DNA from: Polytrichum commune
Taxonomy: Eukaryota > Streptophyta > Polytrichopsida > Polytrichales > Polytrichaceae
NCBI GenBank assembly: GCA_950295325.1
Contig: OX485805.1
Coordinates: 21,999,501 to 22,063,500 of the forward strand
Length of the DNA stretch: 64,000 nucleotides
Direction of reading: 5' to 3'
Shown: one piece after another, positions 10,863-23,434 of the stretch
Layout of the letters: each line of letters begins with the position of its first letter
Numbering within the stretch: the stretch's first letter is position 1
Notes under the pieces: model-generated
What the model saw: the letters and a program-made list of their open reading frames with translations, nothing else
The model's database searches: none
Told to the model about the DNA's origin: nothing
Made by a program: the position numbers and the translations under genes

Positions 10863-13348
10863 AATGGTGGTTTCAACCGATTTTAGACATCGGTAACAAT
10901 CTAGTATGAAATCCGAAATCCCAACTTTAGATGAGTTTTAGATCCCGTGCAAGTATGGTCCTATGTGTCAATGTATGTAGCAACATTTATACGAGGACAC
11001 CATAAAGTTGGTCAACACTTGAATTTTGTGACAATAATTAGTTAGGGTTCTCATGGACAATCACCAAATGGAATATGTCAAATTAATTCAATGCCCGTAG
11101 TTTTTATTGTTTTTAGTTCCTTTCATAGAATTACGGTAGATGGATCTTAAGTGGCCCCTTTTCTTAATTGGACACCTATATGTGAACGGTATGTGGTTTG
11201 GTGAGGACCAAAGAACAGACATTATAAAGACACATGTTTAAGAGGGATCAGATTGCGTCTTCAAAAATTAATAATGACTCTACACTCAACATTGAACACA
11301 ATCAGGAGGATCTATGTATCTGATTGAGAAATAAACAAACAAACACGCACTTCTGGTGATCAAAAGTAAATTAGGGGAGGAGTCCGATTCTCAACCCGTT
11401 TTCTTGCAAATGTTTCATCGTAGATTTGCTAATGCAACACGAGTTTTGTTGTGTGAATCTAGTTGGTAGAAGTTTGAGAACATGAAGAAGGAATCGAATA
11501 AATCTCACATACCTTGTCGTGGTCTCTTAGATGGAAGTTGCATTATACTATTATACAACTCATCATGAGCATAAAGTATTTCTTGCTCACTTTTGAATAT
11601 GCGTGTCAACTTTTAGGTTCTAAATAGCATATTGATATATCAAACAATCAAAAGCAAAGGCTCAAGTCAAGCAAAACGAACATGGTCCAATAGAAATGGA
11701 TGGCATCAATCTTATCACCAATGCTCGCAAAATTTCAACAAAAAAACATGTGAGGATTTTTTTAGTAAATGGTTTCCTTTATTTAAATAAAATAGTGACA
11801 ACTAGCACAATATCATGGGATAGTGCGGGTAGTTGTAGACATGTGTTACATGTCGATTGGAAGTTCCACTACATGTGCCATCACAAGATGAAGCCACGTA
11901 ATCAACAACTTTTAATTTGTTGATTTATCTCTAATTTTTAGTTCTAAAAATATAAATACAACTATATTTAAAATTAATTAATTCCTTTTTCATAATAGAA
12001 ATCGCCATATAATCCCTTGTAATCATTCAAACTCCATGAAATCATCAACTTGAGGACAACACATGTGCAAATTTGGGTGAAAAATGTATAATCATCCATT
12101 TATCACTTTTTGTCACCCGAATGAGTGTAGGCAATGCTCCCCCCCCCCTTTTTTAATTATGGGAAGAACCAATAACAAATCACTCAACATTCATTCAACA
12201 CGACATCATTCAAGTGGAGAACAATGATTATTGTCGTGAAAATCGATGTGGGCTTGGGCCCAAGTTTACTAATTCATTCAAGGCACTTAGTTTTTGGGCT
12301 TTGGTTGGCCTTGTACGGGTCATTTTATTGTGTGTTTCACCTAACCTAGTTATGCTTGGTGGGCGGTCAACATGGCTTTAATTGCCTAGTCATCGTAGAA
12401 TGTTCTAAGCCGATGAACCACTAACCATTTTGGCCTTCACTACAACAACTAGGTAGAGTTTGCAAGCCTCCGAGTCAACTTTAAATGCAAATGGCAAAGG
12501 ACCTCAAGTTCCCTCACATCATGCTAAGATTCGGATGCAATCTTCACCCTTCTTCTTATTTTTTTGTTTTCTTTTATTTGTTGTCTCTAGAAGTGGTAAA
12601 GGAGCCCCAACTTGCATTTGCAACTTGGGTGTAATGATACTAGTTAGCTCAATCGAACGAGACATGCCTAGTCAAAGTGAAGTGTGGTAGGTGTATAATG
12701 GAACCCTCACACCAAGGCCAACTTTGGGGCTAGTATGATGAGGTCACCGGAGCACAAACTTCTAGTAAGGTTTCTATTGCTCTTGGAGTTATTAGGCCAT
12801 CTTAAAGGGCACATCGAACTGAACATAATATCACTAAAAGCAACGTGCGTTCGTTACGTGGGCCCTGCGAATATAACCATGAAATGCACAAACCATGTGC
12901 AAGGAGACTCGTATTTAAATTGAGTTCCCCACATCCCATGGTTATGTTCCCAAGGTCCACGACTACTTAGTAATCATATGGACCCGGTGCATTATTGTTT
13001 TTATAATACGTGGGTATACAAAAGGAGTCATAATTGCAACTAGATGGGTTACGCAATCTACAATAAAGCATGGCTCTTTATTTACTTTTTGCAATGTATA
13101 TAGTGATCATGCCGTATAGAACATTGAGAACCATAGGTAGAATTGCAACAAGCGCATATATATATACGACTTTACTAAGTAAAAATGTCCAAGTCTAAAT
13201 AAATTTTTTTAGCATGATGTAACCTCAATTCAATAAGTGACACTGAATGGCATTATATGGTGTAGCTGTTTTTATGGGTTAGGAAAAAAGTGACGTCCTC
13301 AATATAAAGTTGTAGCAATATGGGCTTCCAAATGGTAATCCACACTAA
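10863..13348. other. Long intergenic stretch, nothing firm
   Basis: About 2.5 kb, AT-rich. A decayed family-J-like right end (AAGTGACACTGAATGGCATT) lies near 13240, and a C10 run at 12139-12148. The longest ORF (about 76 codons near 12460) shows no domain. I see no supportable gene. Confidence 0.4.
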
Positions 13349-13847
13349 GGGCCACTTCACACACGAGACTGAGAGCCCGTGACCATTACACTTCAAGCAC
13401 TCTCGTTGGTGGAAAAGGTGGAGCCGGTCCACATTCGCTTCACACTATGCTTGAGGGACCAACGGAGTATGTGAATGCAAGATGGATGTAACGTCTACAT
13501 GGATTCCTACATGGCATCAAATGGCTCATGTTTCATGGTCACTTGGACTATTTTCAAGAACCACTTCTTGGATGTAGGCCTAACACAAAACCGGGAGGCC
13601 ATGGCACTCTGAATGCTCACAACCGTTGATTTACTCTATTTTATCATGTGTGAGGACCTGCATGAATATAAATTCATTGAATTAGCATTTGGTTAAGGGT
13701 CCAGTCACATATGACTTCACACTACACTTGAGGGTCCGTGACCACACTACATGATTTTGGAGACGTGTTGGGACAGCCTTTGGACACTTTCTTTTGGGCT
13801 CTCACAATTTCATGGTCCCGGCTCTTGGCTCGTGTGTGAAGTGGCCC
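13349..13847 (+). mobile_element. PIF/Harbinger-like MITE, family H1, copy B (complete)
   Basis: A 499 bp element with TIR GGGCCACTTCACACACGAG and its complement CTCGTGTGTGAAGTGGCCC, flanked by TAA on both sides (13346-13348 and 13848-13850). Collinear with copies A and C, and inverted relative to copy D. Non-coding. Confidence 0.85.
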
Positions 13848-14483
13848 TAAGGTGTGCACGTGTTATTTGTCTACATTCTCAATCAACAACTATACTTGAA
13901 GTGTAGTTAGGTGTGGATCTAAGAACCTAAACCATAAGGGCACATATTTTCAAGAGATGGATAAGGCATGTCTTCATATTTTATTGACAACTCTATGCTC
14001 AATATTTAACATAACCCATGTACGCATTTCAAGAATCAACACACATGCGCTTATGATAGCCATAATCAAATCAAGGAAACATATCTTACTTTTGTTGATG
14101 TTTCATTATAGATTTGCTAATACAACACAAGTTGTGTAATAGAGATATGATCAATAGAAGACCAAACCACACCTGCATACCATAATAGGTGATATTGGGC
14201 ACTTGGAGATCTATAAAACTACTTACACTTGAATTTATGAGCACAAGGACCTCGTGAATTGGATAAACTAGCACAATCGGCTTTTTTGACCCAACTTCAA
14301 TGGCATTGTGTACCTTTACAACAACGCCTTAGCCCCTAACGGACTTTTTTGGGGGGGGGGGTGGGTGGGGGTGTCCAACCTTAATTGTTAAGCATGGGGT
14401 AAAGTACTATACTTTCCTTTGCAATGAAAGCGTTTCATGTTTATTATAATATTAGCTTAAAGAATTACATTCATATGTATATA
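13848..14483. other. Intergenic; G11 run
   Basis: A G11 homopolymer at 14351-14361, followed by a GTGGGTGGGGG tract. Otherwise nothing recognised. Confidence 0.4.
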
Positions 14484-15345
14484 ACTTCAACCACTAGGTA
14501 AGTAACACTCCACGAATAGCAAGTCGTTCTTATTTCACATCACAATTTACTTGAGACTCCAAATTCCGTTTTTGCATCATACATTGTACTTGCTTGATCG
14601 GGTGTCATATATCTATACCACAAAAGTAAGAACACGAGCATGATGTTGGTGGAATCATTTGCATCTCTCAAGAAAATGTGTGTCACTTTGTGTATCACAC
14701 GACAATTCAACCTCTTATGTTCAATGGACACTAAATGTAGCTCAACAGAGAAACCTATAAACAACAACATTTCAGGCCACAAAAGATAGTGGACCCTAAA
14801 ACTTCAACCACTAGGTAAGTAACACTCCACAAATAACAAGTCGTTCTTATTTCACATCACAATTTACTTGAGACTCCAAATTCCGTTTTTGCATCATACA
14901 TTGTACTTGCTTGATCGGGTGTCGTATATCTACACCACAAAAGTAAGAACACGAGCATGATGCTCGTGGAATCGTTTGCATCTCTCAAGAAAATGTGTGT
15001 CACTTTGTGTATCACACGACAATTCAACCTCTTGTGTTCAATGGACACTAAATGTAGCTCAACAGAGAAACCTATATACAACAACACTTAAGGCCACAAA
15101 AGATAGTGGACCCTAAAACTTCAACCACTAGGTAAGTAACACTCCACGAATAGCAAGTCGTTCTTATTTCACATCACAATTTACTTGAGACTCCAAATTC
15201 CGTTTTTGCATCATACATTGTACTTGCTTGATCGGGTGTCGTATATCTACACCACAAAAGTAAGAACACGAGCATGATGCTCGTGGAATCGTTTGCATCT
15301 CTCAAGAAATGTGTGTCACTTTGTATATCACATGACAATCCATGT
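14484..15345. repeat. Tandem repeat, 317 bp period, about 2.7 copies
   Basis: ACTTCAACCACTAGGTAAGT recurs at 14484, 14801 and 15118, exactly 317 bp apart. The first two units are complete and nearly identical. The third diverges at about 15345 after ATCACATGACAATCCATG. Each unit contains GAACACGAGCATGATG. Similar translations in each copy arise from repeated DNA and are not evidence for a gene. High unit identity points to a recent local duplication. Confidence 0.85.
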
Positions 15346-15702
15346 GTTATGAAAAGAATGGTCACAAGTAGTAGCAAAACCTTGTTGGGTTTTACGTACC
15401 CTATGTTGGAGGTGATTTATACCATACATTCAAGTCAAATCTGGTGGGCACCTTTGTGCCTAGACTTATCTCCATGTCATCTTTTTTGGAGGTTTGACCA
15501 GTCACATGATGACATGTGGCACTTTAAGAGCCTTAGATAGGGAATTTACACCTAATATGACCCCCACGTGGAAGAGTTGCAAGTATTTAGGGACTCTAGC
15601 TTGTGGCCATGCGTGAAGAGTCTCTTATTGACATCAATGTCTTTATGAGAAACAAAGTAATAAGTATTGAACACACGACTCATTTTGGTTACCATTAGTG
15701 GG
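15346..15702. other. Intergenic, nothing recognised
   Basis: No gene or shared repeat seen. Confidence 0.4.
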
Positions 15703-15936
15703 AGTAAGGGAATTATACAAGCGTGCCTCTCATTCATCCATCATAAAATAAAACTTTTTAAATAGTATGAAACCCAAAGATTACTTTAGAAAAAGTAGAA
15801 TCGACACCGAAATTAGTTGTAAAGATCCCAAATTAGTCTACTTAGGGTCATTTGAGATGAATCGACAACAAACATATAGGAGGTGAAGGCTCTATGGTGG
15901 ATGGATGAGAGGTACGTTGTATATGATAATTCCCTC
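15703..15936. mobile_element. MITE family E, copy E2
   Basis: Starts AAGGGAATTATACAAGCGTG and ends ATGAGAGGTACG..ATATGATAATTCCCTC. The interior ATCCCAAATTAGTCTACTTA matches copies E1 and E6. Confidence 0.55.
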
Positions 15937-16417
15937 AGTGTTGGGTTGCCCAAATGTTACAGGTTGTTGTATTTCTTAACCTCAAAAGAATCGATCCTTC
16001 ACCAATCGTGTGCATAACCTAACATGTCAGAGGGAAAATTAATTATAATATATTTCACCTTTTGTTGCTCTCACTACGAGATGCATGTGACCTAAACGTC
16101 AATCTCCTCCGTTATATGGTTTTATGATCTATTACAATAGTAGATTTTTTCAATAGATATTCCTAGTTTTCAAAACTATCTCGTGAAAGAAAAGTATAGG
16201 TGTAAGACCCAAAAATTCCCGTAGTACTTTACCTCACTATTGTTCCTTTGTCATGATACAACTCCCCTCATGTGGTTGACATGAAATTATTCAATGAGTC
16301 TTGCATCGTATGTGGGCCCCAAGAATAATGATCGATTATGCTTTCAGATCATGCCTATGTCATTCAAATGTTTGCATTATGTTGGTTTGGATGTGAGACC
16401 CCATGTATCGCAACTAA
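15937..16417. other. Intergenic, nothing recognised
   Basis: No gene or shared repeat seen. Confidence 0.4.
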
Positions 16418-17371
16418 GGGCCGGTTTACACCATGGACCATGAAGTCGGACCATGAAATATGGCATTTTTCCATGGTCTGACTTCATGGTCCAACTTCCA
16501 TGGTCTGATTTCTTAAAAAAACAATTTTCAAAGTCTTTGGGCCCCCTCACTAGGTGTAAATCGAACATGAACCAAGAGGAATGACCATGCACCAAAAAAT
16601 GAATGTGTTGACTTTTTTAATATATGTCCAAAATGGGCAGTGTTGAAAAAAACAAATCAAGTTTGACCATTCTCTTGTCTTCGTATTCTCTTCCCCAAAA
16701 AAATCATTCAAAAATCATTATAAAAGTTTTCTTTGTCTTGGGCCCCTGCCTTTTTCTACCATAGTACATTTTTTTGTCTCTCCTACCACAAAACCCGTTG
16801 CACCATATCAATGGATAATGTAGGCCTTAAAACATGTTTTTTTGGGGACCAAGAACTCCATGGTCACTCTTACATGTACTCCATGGTCTGATTTCTTAAA
16901 AAAAAATTCAAAGTCTTTGGGCCCCCTCATTAGGTGTAAATCAAATATGAACCAAGAGGAATGACCATGCACCAAAAAATGAATGTGTTGACTTTTTTAG
17001 TATATGTCCAAAAAGGGCAGTTTTGAAAAAAATAAATCAAGTTTGACCATTCTCTTGTCTTCTCTTGTCTTTGTATTCTCTTCCCCAAAAAAATCATTCA
17101 CAATTCATTATAAAAGTTTTCTTTGTCTTGGGCCCCTACCTTTTTCTACCATAGTACATTATTATTTTTGTCTCTCCTACCACAAAACCCATTGCACCAT
17201 GTCAGTGGATAATGTAGGCCTTAAAACGTGTTTTTTTGGGGACCAAGAACTCCATGGTCACTCTTACATGTTTTCCTTGGTGTAAACCGAAGTGGTCCCG
17301 GGACGAGTTCAACAACCGGTCACAAATTTTACAGGGTGGGATGACTTCATGGTCCATGGTGTTAACAACCC
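16418..17371. mobile_element. PIF/Harbinger-like MITE, family H2, with internal tandem duplication
   Basis: A 954 bp element starting GGGCCGGTTTACACCATGGA and ending TCCATGGTGTTAACAACCC, flanked by TAA (16415-16417 and 17372-17374). Its interior holds two tandem ~385 bp units, at about 16498-16879 and 16880-17275. Both start CCATGGTCTGATTTCTTAAA and include GGCCCCCTCA.TAGGTGTAAA. The duplication explains its doubled length relative to the 483 bp copy at 7621. ORFs inside it are not supported as genes. Confidence 0.75.
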
Positions 17372-17374
17372 TAA

Positions 17375-17837
17375 CATGTGTTTAACCCAATAAAGACACC
17401 TTACCATCACAACACCCACCATTTGAATACTCACATGAACGCACACTTCAACAATATACAAGCCTTCAACTGTCATAGGCCACTCCCAAGGCCCCTCTCA
17501 AATTGGATACCCAAAAGGAACCACCTCTTGTAGGAGGTAATAGCACTTGTTTCGTGGCCCGGCTTCATTAACCCCACTTTGGGTTTCCATATAAGCTCAA
17601 GGTTATGATCAAGGTGAAGTGTCCCTCGTTCACACCAACATGAGCAGTTGGCGTCATCTCTCTCTCGCTCACACACACACACACACTTGTTGGGGTTCCA
17701 AGATATAAGATAGACGATGCTAATTCGGTTGATTTTCTTAATTGGACACCTATTTTTGGCTCTTAATTGACAGTATAGTTTCTTTAATTCAGTGGGTGAG
17801 TAATACATGGCGATTTAGTTTGTCGCCTTGATTATTT
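17375..17837. other. Intergenic; (AC)n microsatellite
   Basis: Contains a TCTCTCTCGCTCACACACAC tract near 17660-17690. No gene recognised. Confidence 0.4.
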
Positions 17838-17935
17838 TTGGGTTGGTCACCTTTGCAAAAGTCAAAATACACCCATCGTCCTACAAAATGAGGAGTGTTA
17901 TCCACTGAGCTATGACACGCTTGATTTTTGTGCCC
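17838..17935 (-). repeat. tRNA-like sequence (A-box), possible SINE head or decayed tRNA
   Basis: On the minus strand, GTGTCATAGCTCAGTGGATA resembles the 5' part of a tRNA: acceptor strand, then a D-arm with an A-box-like TAGCTCAGTGG. An anticodon-arm-sized stretch follows (CTCCTCATTTTGTAGGACGA). No convincing T-arm or B-box (GGTTCRA) is found at the right distance, so it is not an intact tRNA gene. A tRNA-derived SINE or a decayed tRNA are the options. Confidence 0.3.
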
Positions 17936-18516
17936 AAGGTGGGCAAATTGGGAGGCAACATGTGGTTGTGAGGTGCCAACCAACTTGTATTGTGGGTGTT
18001 CTATAATAAAATAAAATAAACAATTCGGCAACAATTTGTTGTACATGTGACCACTTTAGAGACATGACACAACCAACACTAGCATTAAACTTGGTTTTCA
18101 TTGGCAAATGACCCATGTAGATATTGTCAATTGCACAACATTGAATGATAAAAGAGTTCCTCCCTAAAACACCACATTGGGAAGTAAAGAATCTTTGATT
18201 CTAGAGCCTATATCAACGCCTTCCTCAACTTTTATCTCATTGTTTTCAAATTCATTGGTCTTGATTTGTAATTGCTAACATGCTGAAGCTTATAATGCTC
18301 AAATCCATCAGCTGGATGGTTCCACAAAGTTGGACCTTCTTTGCCTAGATTGAAAGTTTTTCAAATGCATACTATTTTCAATCCAATAGAAATACTGCAA
18401 CCTATGATGTTGTTGTCTTTTGTTGACATGTGGGTAAGCTTAAACTTAATGACCCCGTTATGGTAACTTATGTCTATCTGATGACTCACTTGGACATGTT
18501 CCTTAACCAAGAGTAA
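17936..18516. other. Intergenic, nothing recognised
   Basis: No supportable gene or repeat. Confidence 0.4.
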
Positions 18517-18773
18517 GGACCGGTTCACACGGGGGCCCAAGTATGACATGGATGCCTACATGGAAACACTTTTTGGAGGTGAGGACTTATGTTGAGAGTC
18601 GGGTAGAGCAAACATGCTAGACCCAACTTTCAACACAAGTCTTGCGAATATTTTTGCATCGAGAAACCAAGATTCAACGTTAATGACGATTAACCATATT
18701 TTAATGTTTTCTTGAGGCTCAAAAGTTATGATTTGTCTCCATGTTGGGACTTGAGACCCCATGTGACCTAGCC
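18517..18773. mobile_element. Short PIF/Harbinger-like MITE
   Basis: A 257 bp element with imperfect TIRs: GGACCGGTTCACACGGGGGC at the left, and the complement of GGCTAGGTCACATGGGGTCT at the right. TAA flanks both sides (18514-18516 and 18774-18776). Non-coding. Confidence 0.6.
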
Positions 18774-18805
18774 TAATCACACTTGCAAGCAACTTATTTA
18801 TTAGA

Positions 18806-18838
18806 ATCTAGAAGAAGAAGAAGAAGAAGAAGAAGAAG
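18806..18838. repeat. (AGA)n microsatellite
   Basis: About 33 bp of uninterrupted AGA units. Confidence 0.9.
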
Positions 18839-18857
18839 TTACACTATCTTGTCTAAA

Positions 18858-19044
18858 TAGTGTGGGTTACCATTTTGAAGTTATGCATTGCTAAAACATT
18901 TTAATGAGGGTGTTATTTATAAAACCAAATATCATAAGTAATTAGTATGGAAAACAAATAGTATGATATAACTTAGTTGGTAGAAAACAATGATGTTGGT
19001 CAAAAGTTCTAGTAACATGGAATTCCAAATGGTAACCCACACTA
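18858..19044. mobile_element. Short TIR element, family J-like
   Basis: Inverted ends TAGTGTGGGTTACCATTTTG and AATGGTAACCCACACTA bound about 187 bp. The interior has GTTGGTAGAAAACAA, as in the copy at 9403. Non-coding. Confidence 0.5.
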
Positions 19045-19479
19045 ATTAGACAAAATAGTGTAGTTGGGTGTCCACATGAAACTTGCCTTTAAGTTATAGG
19101 AGGACACATGCTGTGTCCAATAAGTAAATTCTTCTTAACTCTATGCCCTTAATTCTCGGATTCCGATCATGTGGTAAGCAAACCATGTAGAATAACTTCC
19201 TTTACATGGTCTTCTAGACAATTCATTTTGTTGTGGGCTAAAAGTTGCATAAAGTTGGCTTGACTTTGTGCCAACTTTGGTCCAACCGTGAACCTCACTA
19301 AGGTATGATGCCCTACTATTAAAGGACTACATGATACATCTTAAAGAACTTATAGCATTTAGAGAAATACAAGTTTCTTCAATATTTTTATATTGTAAAT
19401 CATGAAAAAAAATTATATACGGTTTTTCATTTCATATTTTTTGGCCGATTATGCCCACAATTCTCCTTGGACATTGTTG
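19045..19479. other. Intergenic, nothing recognised
   Basis: No supportable gene or repeat. Confidence 0.4.
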
Positions 19480-19970
19480 AGAAATAACACGTGAAGTTCA
19501 AGACTTCAAGAAAAATACCGATCATTATAGAAGAATCTATGGAATATACTTCAAATTAATAAAGAAAACCGTAATATCATAACATATAACTACACAAAAA
19601 TATGATATTTAGTGTTTGATACACTAAATACAAACACATACACTAAATATTAATAACCCTATGAAAGTAAGTAACATTAATTGTAAAATCAAACACTAAA
19701 AATCAACTATGGTAATATGTGGAAGTTACATGTTTGAAATTAGTGTTACTACGGATATGAAAAAAAAGGATATAATAAAGGAGGTGGCAGTAGGGAAGGT
19801 AGCGGCACATTTATGTCTAACACTAATTGTCAAAGCATTGAAAATTAGTGTTGAGCATGGTAGGGTGGTAACAACACTAAATATAATCAAACACTGAATA
19901 TCATATTTTGTGTAGTGGACTTGGAAACACTGGGATTTTGATCAAACATGCCCAAAACTTCCCCACATAC
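19480..19970 (+). mobile_element. AACCGGTT-family MITE, decayed, split by a nested element
   Basis: Family sequence (GAGAAATAAC, ACTTCAAGAAAAATACCGAT, ATCTATGGAATATACTTCAA) runs to 19592. It resumes after the insertion as GGACTTGGAAACACTGGGAT and ATGCCCAAAACTTCCCC. The palindromes are mutated here. The insertion is the 320 bp element at 19593-19912. Confidence 0.55.
19593..19912. mobile_element. Family S MITE (CACAAAA TIR, TA target), copy 1
   Basis: A 320 bp element with TIRs CACAAAAATATGATATTTAG and the complement CTGAATATCATATTTTGTG, flanked by TA (19591-19592 and 19913-19914). An inverted relative lies at 23632-23949. A TA target suggests a Tc1/mariner-type (Stowaway-like) or related origin, which is inference. 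The small ORF at 19709-19897 is not conserved as a protein. Confidence 0.65.
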
Positions 19971-20530
19971 TACTTGAACCCGATACCCTAGCAACCAATC
20001 ACAACACCGGAATAGGAAGGAATTGTCTTGTCCATGACTCCATGCTTACCTTACCTTGTCATAATTAAAGTGAAAATACTCAGTACTTGCCTCTTGCATG
20101 TAACTACTTCTGAATTTTCTTTCATGGAGATGGGCTCCACCTAATGTCATCACATCCCTCACTCACATTGCATTGTGAAAACTGAAAACCCTAGGACCTT
20201 ACTTTGGGAACGTGTCCACTAAAGCTCAACGAAAGGACACCCTCTCAGTAATAGGACAACATACCTTACACTAATATCGTGCAATTAAGTTGTCCCACAC
20301 TAATATATCAACATTCTGCACAATTTTGGACAACTATTACCGAAGTAATAATATACTTAAATTATACTTATGTTGTGGTTTCCATATGGATGAATAAACA
20401 AAGTCACAAGTTCTTGCACTATGATTTTGGACCAAAGTAATTTGTATGCATAAAGATGTAACCTCTTTGCGAAGGCAGTCTAATTGTACACAATCAATGT
20501 GGCCTTTACCTTCAAAAAAAAGCTTACTAA
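19971..20530. other. Intergenic, nothing recognised
   Basis: No supportable gene or repeat. Confidence 0.4.
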
Positions 20531-21034
20531 GGGCCACTTCACACATGAGACTGAGAGCCTGTGGCCATTACACTTCGAGCACTCTCGTTGGTGGAAAAGC
20601 GGAGCCGCTCCACGTTCGCTTCACACTACGCTTGAGGGACCAACATAGTATGTGAATGGAAGGTGATGGATGTAAAGTCTACATGGATCCCTAGTACATG
20701 ACATCGAATGGATCATGTTTCATGGCCATTTGGACTATTTTCATAAATCATCTCTTGGAGGTAGGCCTAACACAAAACCGAGAGACCATGGCACTCCGAA
20801 CGCTCACAACCATTGATTTATTTTATTTTATTATGCGCGAGGACCCGCATGAATAGAAATCCATTGGAATAGCATTTGGTTGAGGGCCCGGTCACATATG
20901 ACTTCACACCACACTTGAGGGACTGTGACCACACGACATGATTTTGGAGGTGTGTTGGGACGGCCTTTGGACACTTTCTTTTGGGCTCTCACAATTTCAT
21001 GGTCACGGCTCTTGGCTCGTGTGTGAAGTGGCCC
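20531..21034 (+). mobile_element. PIF/Harbinger-like MITE, family H1, copy C (complete)
   Basis: A 504 bp element with TIR GGGCCACTTCACACATGAG and its near-complement CTCGTGTGTGAAGTGGCCC. TAA flanks both sides (20528-20530 and 21035-21037). Same orientation as copies A and B. Non-coding. Confidence 0.85.
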
Positions 21035-22067
21035 TAAATAAGTCACCCATAAGTGTGACGAAACCCCCTTTAAAATAGATGATCATAAACAATGCTTTGG
21101 AAATACCCTAGTAACAAAATATCTTCTCACGTACACAGTGCTTGCCAATACTGCAGTCCACAAGATAACCTTTAAAGGGGGAGGGGGGGGGGGTTCTTGT
21201 CGGCTTTTAGACCCTTTGGTTACAAAATGAAATCTAAGCTACTTCACCTGCCTGAAATAGATAAAATTTTCTCAAAGTCTTATTTGTACGCTCAACTACC
21301 TTATCCGTACTCGACTTCAATGAGGTTGGTTACTAAGTACGATGAGATAGACTACCCTTATTCGTTTGTTTTACTCATTAAGGTAAACATATGATGGGAA
21401 ACAATGAAACTAAGTTGATTAGACTAGAAAGAGCGGCTTGAAATTAGTGCAATATATGTTAGAGGAATTGGTGAGGTATACATGTTGTTTTGTAATTTTA
21501 TTCCTTGGAAATAAGTAGTTACGTTTTTTCAAAGAGGCAAGTAAGTCAACCCCCCTATTTGTACACTAGGGTCTTCTTAATCTAAGCATCAAATTATCCT
21601 ATTTTGCATGCAAATGCACACAAAACAATTGACTCATCAATGGCACTAAAAAATGATTGCCATTGATGTGAAATAGCACCTATATGGTCAATCACTGCAT
21701 CCCATCCACCATTGCATCCTTTTACGGCCACCGGTTTTACAACTAGCCATTTTTGGGTCCACTCAAAGATCATTCTACCCCTGGCTAGTGCACCAATAGC
21801 GGGCATCCACCGTTTTGGGTTTTTTCTATCTTAGGACACCTATATATTTGAGTGGTGTATGGTTTGTCTAGCCCTAGTGTGGGCATTCTATTGGTTGTCA
21901 CAACATTAATTTCAAAGGCTGGTTCACATGGGGCCCCAAGAACGGATGAAAAAAAAAGCACGTGTTTTTGAACGAGAGATTCGATTGAGTGCTCAAAATG
22001 TGATAACCATTTCACGTTCGACAATCATCGACACTAGGGGAAACATGTATGACCATTCAATAAGCAC
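21035..22067. other. Intergenic; isolated MITE end
   Basis: AGGCTGGTTCACATGGGGCC at about 21916 resembles the left TIR of the element at 18517, but I find no matching right end. A G10 run is at 21184-21193. No gene recognised. Confidence 0.35.
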
Positions 22068-22185
22068 AAGAATCTTCTCTTTGATAATGAATACGAGGTT
22101 CATATGAGCTCCGAGAATTACGAGGAAAGTGGCTTCCGCCTTGGTTTGGGTTTGCGAGCCACCTTGTGCTAATCGCATGATTCAT
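22068..22185 (+). pseudogene. Dispersed coding remnant F, copy 3
   Basis: The best-preserved copy of the F C-terminus. From GATAATGAATACGAGG the frame stays open through Asp-Asn-Glu-Tyr, His-Met-Ser-Ser-Glu-Asn-Tyr-Glu, Ser-Gly, and a Leu-rich stretch to a stop after Leu-Cys. It aligns with copies at 4580 (-), 43970 (-) and 49636 (+). No promoter or upstream coding portion is visible, so it is a fragment. Confidence 0.35.
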
Positions 22186-22764
22186 AATTTATAATAGTAG
22201 TCCACTAGTTGAAATAAATAGACCATGCAACATTCAAGGCCATGTAGTAGAGAAACCGTAAGTTGCAATATACACATTTCACATGAACACCCTACACACC
22301 TACTACTATGGCCCACTATAAATCGATACAACTTGAACAAATTATTAGAAAGTTCATTAATATATAAACCACCATAATTTGCAACATATACGCTCATGAA
22401 ACCCACAAAAACCCATGAAATATCATATTCAATGTCCAAGTTTAGATGACCATTATTAGTCAACTACATTATTATTATTATTATTATTATTACAAAACTA
22501 AAATGATGTGGGCTACAAAATTATCTTGTATCATAGTCGTTGAGCAAACATTTGGTCGGTCAACCTTAATTTCTCTGTTAAATTGGTCAACCTTTGGTTA
22601 GTCATAACCAAGACATGTGGGCATGCAATCGGTTAGCTAGCAAGTGAGTTGGTTTAGTCTCACTGGCTCATTTGTTAGGTAATCCTTCCAAGAAGTGGGT
22701 TGAGGATGAATGTCAGCTCCAAAGCTTTACTATGGCCCGCATTAATAGGATCGTGTAGCGTACT
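22186..22764. repeat. Intergenic with an (ATT)n microsatellite
   Basis: (ATT) units at about 22467-22491. No gene recognised. Confidence 0.5.
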
Positions 22765-23005
22765 TAAGGGTCGGTTACATGTTTAGATTAGGGTCCAAGT
22801 CCAAGAATGTCGAGGCTCACAATATCCCTCCTTGAATGGACCTTGCTTCCAAATTCAAGATCGGAACCAAGCTTGGAGATCGAGTTTCCAACCTATGGGG
22901 TATGTGGCCTTGAGTTGGGACCAAAAAAATTGACGAGGCAATGATGCCATGTTAGCGTCATGTAAACTTTCCATACTTTGGACTCAGACCCTAGTGTGAC
23001 CTCTT
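22765..23005. mobile_element. Possible decayed MITE
   Basis: TAAGGGTCGGTTACATG at the left resembles the GGGCCGGTT TIRs. A weakly matching end, GACCCTAGTGTGACC, lies near 23000. No clear target duplication on the right. Confidence 0.25.
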
Positions 23006-23434
23006 TGGGTCCATAAATTGTGCTCCTAACCAATACGATCGCTCAATTTTGATTTTTTGGGGGTTTTTTTTACCCTAAAGTAGACATACCCAAAACCAAC
23101 ACTACTAGTTGTCACATTCATATAATCATACATTTGAGGCCATGAATGTATGACCGTGGTACATCATAGTGTTGCCATCGGGTATACATACCTACATAAC
23201 ATTCTTCAACCAATGCACCACTTGCTTTTTGTTGGATATGCCTTTTGTTTCATATCTTGACATTGAAGATTGTGGTTCCTACTTCAACTACGACTCGAAT
23301 GGGATAAACCGTCTTCCTTCATTCCGGAGGAGAAAACAAACAATAGGGAGGAAAGTTAGGAAGTTGGTAGGCTTACAACACTACATTGATATGGAATGGA
23401 GCAATATAGCATTGTGGGCCATGAAATCAGTGTC
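23006..23434. other. Intergenic, nothing recognised
   Basis: An ORF of 100 codons at 23169-23471 runs into the adjacent MITE and has no recognisable domain, so I do not call it. Confidence 0.4.

Noticed and set aside
14484-15345. Possible CRISPR-like or gene-family array
   Set aside because: The 317 bp units are contiguous tandem copies without spacers. Similar translations simply reflect duplicated DNA.
17838-17935. Functional tRNA gene on the minus strand
   Set aside because: A D-arm/A-box-like segment is present, but no T-arm with GGTTCRA at the correct distance and no closing acceptor stem.
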